Shown: piece by piece, positions 61,191-64,000 of the stretch
How positions within the stretch are numbered: position 1 is the stretch's first letter
How the letters are laid out: each line of letters begins with the position of its first letter
Assembly: GCA_030068145.1 (NCBI GenBank)
Contig: JAPJBO010000115.1
Coordinates: 248,001-312,000 of the forward strand
DNA length: 64,000 bases
DNA from: Diplonema papillatum
Taxonomy: Eukaryota; Euglenozoa; Diplonemea; Diplonemida; Diplonemidae
Direction of reading: 5' to 3'
Translations under genes and position numbers: made by a program
The notes under the pieces: model-generated
Database searches by the model: none
Told to the model about the DNA's origin: nothing
Seen by the model: only the letters and a program-made list of their open reading frames with translations

Positions 61191-62627
61191 GCAAAAACAA
61201 AGAAGCAGACCCCGCCCCGGGTGGTACACCCGCTTGTACACTGTGCTGCCGTAGTGCATTATTACTCTGCACTACCACCCTGCAGAGGACCTGACGGCGA
61301 AACCCGGGAACCCCAACAAAAGAATAAAAGCGGTTCAACTGCCTCCTCCTGAAATATCCTCAGATTGCGTGCGAAGAACCTGGTTTATGTATCTTTACAT
61401 GGCGGGTTCAAAACGCTGCCGACCCTATTTTTTTCGTACCGACGTGGTCCGCGGCGCGGGTATGTTGTTCCAATAAAAGGCGTGCTTCGGGATGAGGGTT
61501 CGGCTCTGGCAGGTTCGGGCCCAGTTTGAAGGAAGCGCGTTCGGATACCACCCGCGATCCGGAATTCTCCCGTCCCTTAAGAGTGCCAACGCTACTCTTT
61601 CTACAATGTAGTTTATTTATGATAACCAACAACATATACATCGTGTATAATCATACCTACTACCCTCATACTACCCGCCTCACAGCCTCAATGGTCAACC
61701 GGAGACCCTCAAACACCGAACCTCTAAACCACAATAACGCTATAAAAGGTGTCACGGGATAAGCCGGCAGCCGCTGCTTAACGGTGCATGCTGATCCGTG
61801 TGGTCGTGTACTTAAAAGTTGTCCCCAGTGCTTAACGGCTTTGTCACGTGGGCGGTCCCTGAGATTACCCCCTTAGGTGACACCTCTTTATCTTTAGCCA
61901 TACTTCAACCTTCTTGCGTGTTGGTGGCGAAGCACGTACGCTGCAGGGTAGGAGCCCACGGTCCGCTGCACCGCGCGCTCGCTCTGGACTCACTCTTTTT
62001 TGGCAAGCTCTGCTCACTCTTGCGCTTCTGTTCCCGAAGCGAACCGGTTGTTTCGCGTTCTCCTTTTATTCTGCCCTTGCTTATCGCTTCTTGGTCGCGT
62101 TTCTTATCTTCTTCCTCAGGCGTGGTGCCGGCCTCAGGGACCGCTCAGGGAGTTAGCCGTGCGACGTGTCTCTTTCTCTCTCGCTTTCTTTAGGTTTGCA
62201 TTCTGTCATTTAGCCCGCTGCTCGAAGCAAGGTCGCCCGGAGAGGTCACCGCCAAGAAGAAATGTGGATGGAATACGGGGTTTGAACCACAGTAAAAACA
62301 AATGGGGAAAACGGTCAGCAACACCGACGCGCACAAGAACGAAAAAGAGATGCAACAAGACGCAAGGTCGCACGGCGCGGGGCGGCCGGGGCTCGCACCG
62401 CGCCTACGACGTTACGACTTACGCCCGCCGCAGTAGTACGGGACAGTAGCGGGGCGACCGTATTCTCCCCGGACTGGGACTGCTAAGGCGTGCCAACCCC
62501 CGCCCCTGTCCCTCCCAGAGACAGGGGCGGGGGTGCCACCCCGAATCTAGCCTGGCCCACCTGACCGTGGAGGCCCACACCCTTCGACTCGTTTTGTGTG
62601 TTCTCTCGTTCTTTTTTAACTGCAACA

Positions 62628-62672
62628 AATTATTGCCTCCAGGGAAGCAGAAATCGGTTGTCGCCAAAAAAA
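62628..62672 (+). repeat. R13 repeat (also near 36233-36272 and 51704-51744)
   Basis: CTCCAGGGAAGCAGAAATCG plus GTTGTCGC and an A-run. The copy near 36240 precedes the membrane-protein gene by about 270 bp and this one precedes the flavocytochrome gene by about 55 bp. The copy at 51704 is inverted and intronic. Confidence 0.5.
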
Positions 62673-62724
62673 AAAAAAAAAAAGGAATTATCGGGCAAAC
62701 ACAAAAGAAACGAAGGGCAGACCC

Positions 62725-64000
62725 ATGCTTCCCGTGGTAACCGCCGAGGAGCTCGCGGGGCATGCCACGGAAGGTTCCCTGTGGATAGCCATCCGGGGGA
62801 AGGTGTACGACGTCACCAATTTCGGAGCCGACCACCCGGGCGGGGACGAGGTGCTGGCACGGTGCGCGGGGAAGGACGCGACGGAGGAGTTCGACTCGGT
62901 GCACTCGGCGAGGGTGCTCGAAAGCCTGCCAACCACCGTCAAGGTCGTCGGAAGCTTCGCGGGCGGAAGCGCGGCGAAGGCCGTGCAACCGAGCAGCAGC
63001 GGGGCGGGTCCTCCGGAGGCTGAGTTCGCGCTTGAGCACTGCATCAACGTCCGCGACTTCGAGCCGATCGCCGAGAAGAAGATGAAGCCCGCGGCGTGGG
63101 TCTACTACGCGACGGCGGCGGAGGACGAAGACACCCTCCGAGAGAACGAAAACGCGTTCAAACGGCTGCTGTTCCGGCCATACGTCTTGCGCGACGTGAG
63201 CCACGTCGACACGCGGTCGACGATCCTCGGGCACCGCGTCTCGATGCCCGTCTTCGTCTCGGCATCCGCCTTGCAGGGCCTCGCCCACCCCACCGCGGAA
63301 GTCGGCATTTGCAAAGCATGCGGCCGCGCCGGCGTCGTGCAGATGGTCGCAGGGTTCTCGACGCTGCCGCTCAAAGACATCGCGGCGGCCCGCGCCCCTG
63401 GCCAGGCGCAGTTCTTCCAGGTCTACGCGAACACGGACCGGCAGGCAACCGCGAGGGTGGTCCGGGAGGCAGAAGCGGCGGGGATGGCGGCGCTGTTCGT
63501 GACGGTCGACGCCCCCCGTCTAGGCAAGCGGGAGAAGGACATGCGCAACAAGTTCACCGGCCCGCTGTCCGCCTTGCACGCCCGGTCGAGCAGCAAGGTC
63601 ATCCGGGGGGCCGGCGTGGCGCGCGCGTTGAATTCGTACATAGCCGCGGACCTGACGTGGGACGACGTCTCTTGGTTCCGGTCGATCACCAAGATGCCGA
63701 TCGTGCTCAAAGGCGTCCAGCGCGGGGACGACGCCGTGCGGGCGGTGAAGGCCGGCGTCGACGGGCTGCTGCTGTCGAACCACGGCGGGCGGCAGCTGGA
63801 CGGGGCTCGGTCAGGTGTCGACGTGCTGGTTGAAGTGACCGAGCACCTCCGCGCCGCGGGGCTTGACGGCAGGGTTGAACTGTACGTTGACGGCGGGATC
63901 CGGCGGGGCAACGACATCGCCAAGTGCCTGGCGCTCGGGGCTCGAGCTGTCGGGCTCACGAGGCCGGTCGTCTTCGGGCTCGCCGCCTTCGGAGAGGACG
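62725..64000 (+). CDS. Cytochrome b5-FMN alpha-hydroxyacid dehydrogenase (flavocytochrome b2 type), 3' end cut
   Basis: The fusion probably oxidises an L-2-hydroxy acid such as L-lactate, passing electrons from FMN to the attached b5 haem and then to a soluble acceptor. Residues 1-80 are a cytochrome b5 domain with haem-ligand candidates His37 (HPGG) and His60 (VHSAR), at normal spacing. The FMN barrel starts near 98. It has FQVY (active-site Tyr), the Lys329 strand VLKG, and SNHGGRQLD with His353 and Arg356, the catalytic base and substrate Arg of the family. DGGIRRG and LTRPVV (phosphate-binding GRP region) follow. The frame is open for 425 codons without an intron and leaves the window with perhaps 40 residues missing. 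No mitochondrial presequence precedes the b5 domain, unlike yeast flavocytochrome b2, unless an upstream exon exists. The donor substrate cannot be told from the sequence. Confidence 0.9.
   Translation, partial: MLPVVTAEELAGHATEGSLWIAIRGKVYDVTNFGADHPGGDEVLARCAGKDATEEFDSVHSARVLESLPTTVKVVGSFAGGSAAKAVQPSSSGAGPPEAEFALEHCINVRDFEPIAEKKMKPAAWVYYATAAEDEDTLRENENAFKRLLFRPYVLRDVSHVDTRSTILGHRVSMPVFVSASALQGLAHPTAEVGICKACGRAGVVQMVAGFSTLPLKDIAAARAPGQAQFFQVYANTDRQATARVVREAEAAGMAALFVTVDAPRLGKREKDMRNKFTGPLSALHARSSSKVIRGAGVARALNSYIAADLTWDDVSWFRSITKMPIVLKGVQRGDDAVRAVKAGVDGLLLSNHGGRQLDGARSGVDVLVEVTEHLRAAGLDGRVELYVDGGIRRGNDIAKCLALGARAVGLTRPVVFGLAAFGED

Larger units (their letters stand above)
57601..62724. other. 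5.1 kb intergenic region, repeats only
   Basis: An AT-rich stretch at 57672-57703 follows the kinase stop. A minus-strand retroelement 3' fragment lies at 57995-58330. Further on are R6-like sequence (58800-59015), R10 (60066-60151), a minus-strand R1 copy (60980-61170), R12 (61768-61856) and R13 with a poly-A run (62628-62685). Many short frames exist on both strands, but none carries a domain I recognise. Near 59160-59300 the sequence has several CCACAATG/CATTGTGG-type short inverted units. Confidence 0.55.

Overview
The window is nuclear DNA from a flagellated or ciliated single-celled eukaryote whose lineage I cannot name. The evidence is an axonemal dynein heavy chain, spliceosomal GT-AG introns (28 reconstructed), very GC-rich exons, and introns and spacers full of short repeats and DNA transposons. 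No bacterial, organellar or viral gene organisation is visible. All five protein genes lie on the + strand. Exon models were built by hand from splice sites, reading phase and protein-family continuity. In each of the four complete genes the summed exon length is an exact multiple of three and ends in a stop codon.

Layout. (1) 833-33705: a complete inner-arm-type axonemal dynein heavy chain, 15 exons, 4215 aa, with about 20 kb of intron. Its introns carry a 2.1 kb inverted-repeat element with a small basic ORF (intron 2), a retroelement fragment (intron 4), a TIR transposon with a TAA target duplication (intron 9) and a hAT transposon with a perfect 8-bp target duplication (intron 11). (2) 36546-41067: an 805-aa membrane protein with a polyacidic cytosolic head, four transmembrane segments and two large loops; topology recalls prominin/tweety proteins but the family is not recognised. 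(3) 42466-52508: a 1610-aa protein with a myristoylation-type N-terminus, an all-helical region, IQ motifs and many ankyrin repeats. (4) 53979-57600: a 560-aa tandem pseudokinase-kinase. (5) 62725 to the window end: an intronless, incomplete cytochrome b5-FMN alpha-hydroxyacid dehydrogenase (flavocytochrome b2 type).

How the genes relate. Genes 1-4 could all belong to flagellar biology (motor, membrane protein, calmodulin-binding scaffold, kinase), but only the dynein link is established; the rest is inference from domain type. Gene 5 is metabolic.

Repeats. I label dispersed families R1-R10, R12 and R13. R1 and R2 share a left end, have terminal inverted repeats and are about 190-270 bp. Five of six R1 copies lie inside introns in the sense orientation. 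A second general property is the 5' splice site: all 28 introns have a pyrimidine at +4 (23 T, 5 C), giving a GTRTGY consensus instead of GTRAGT.

Limits: everything is by eye. Repeat edges are good to a few bases, homopolymer C/G tracts may hide assembly errors, and the dynein subclass and retroelement identity rest on remembered family features rather than alignments.
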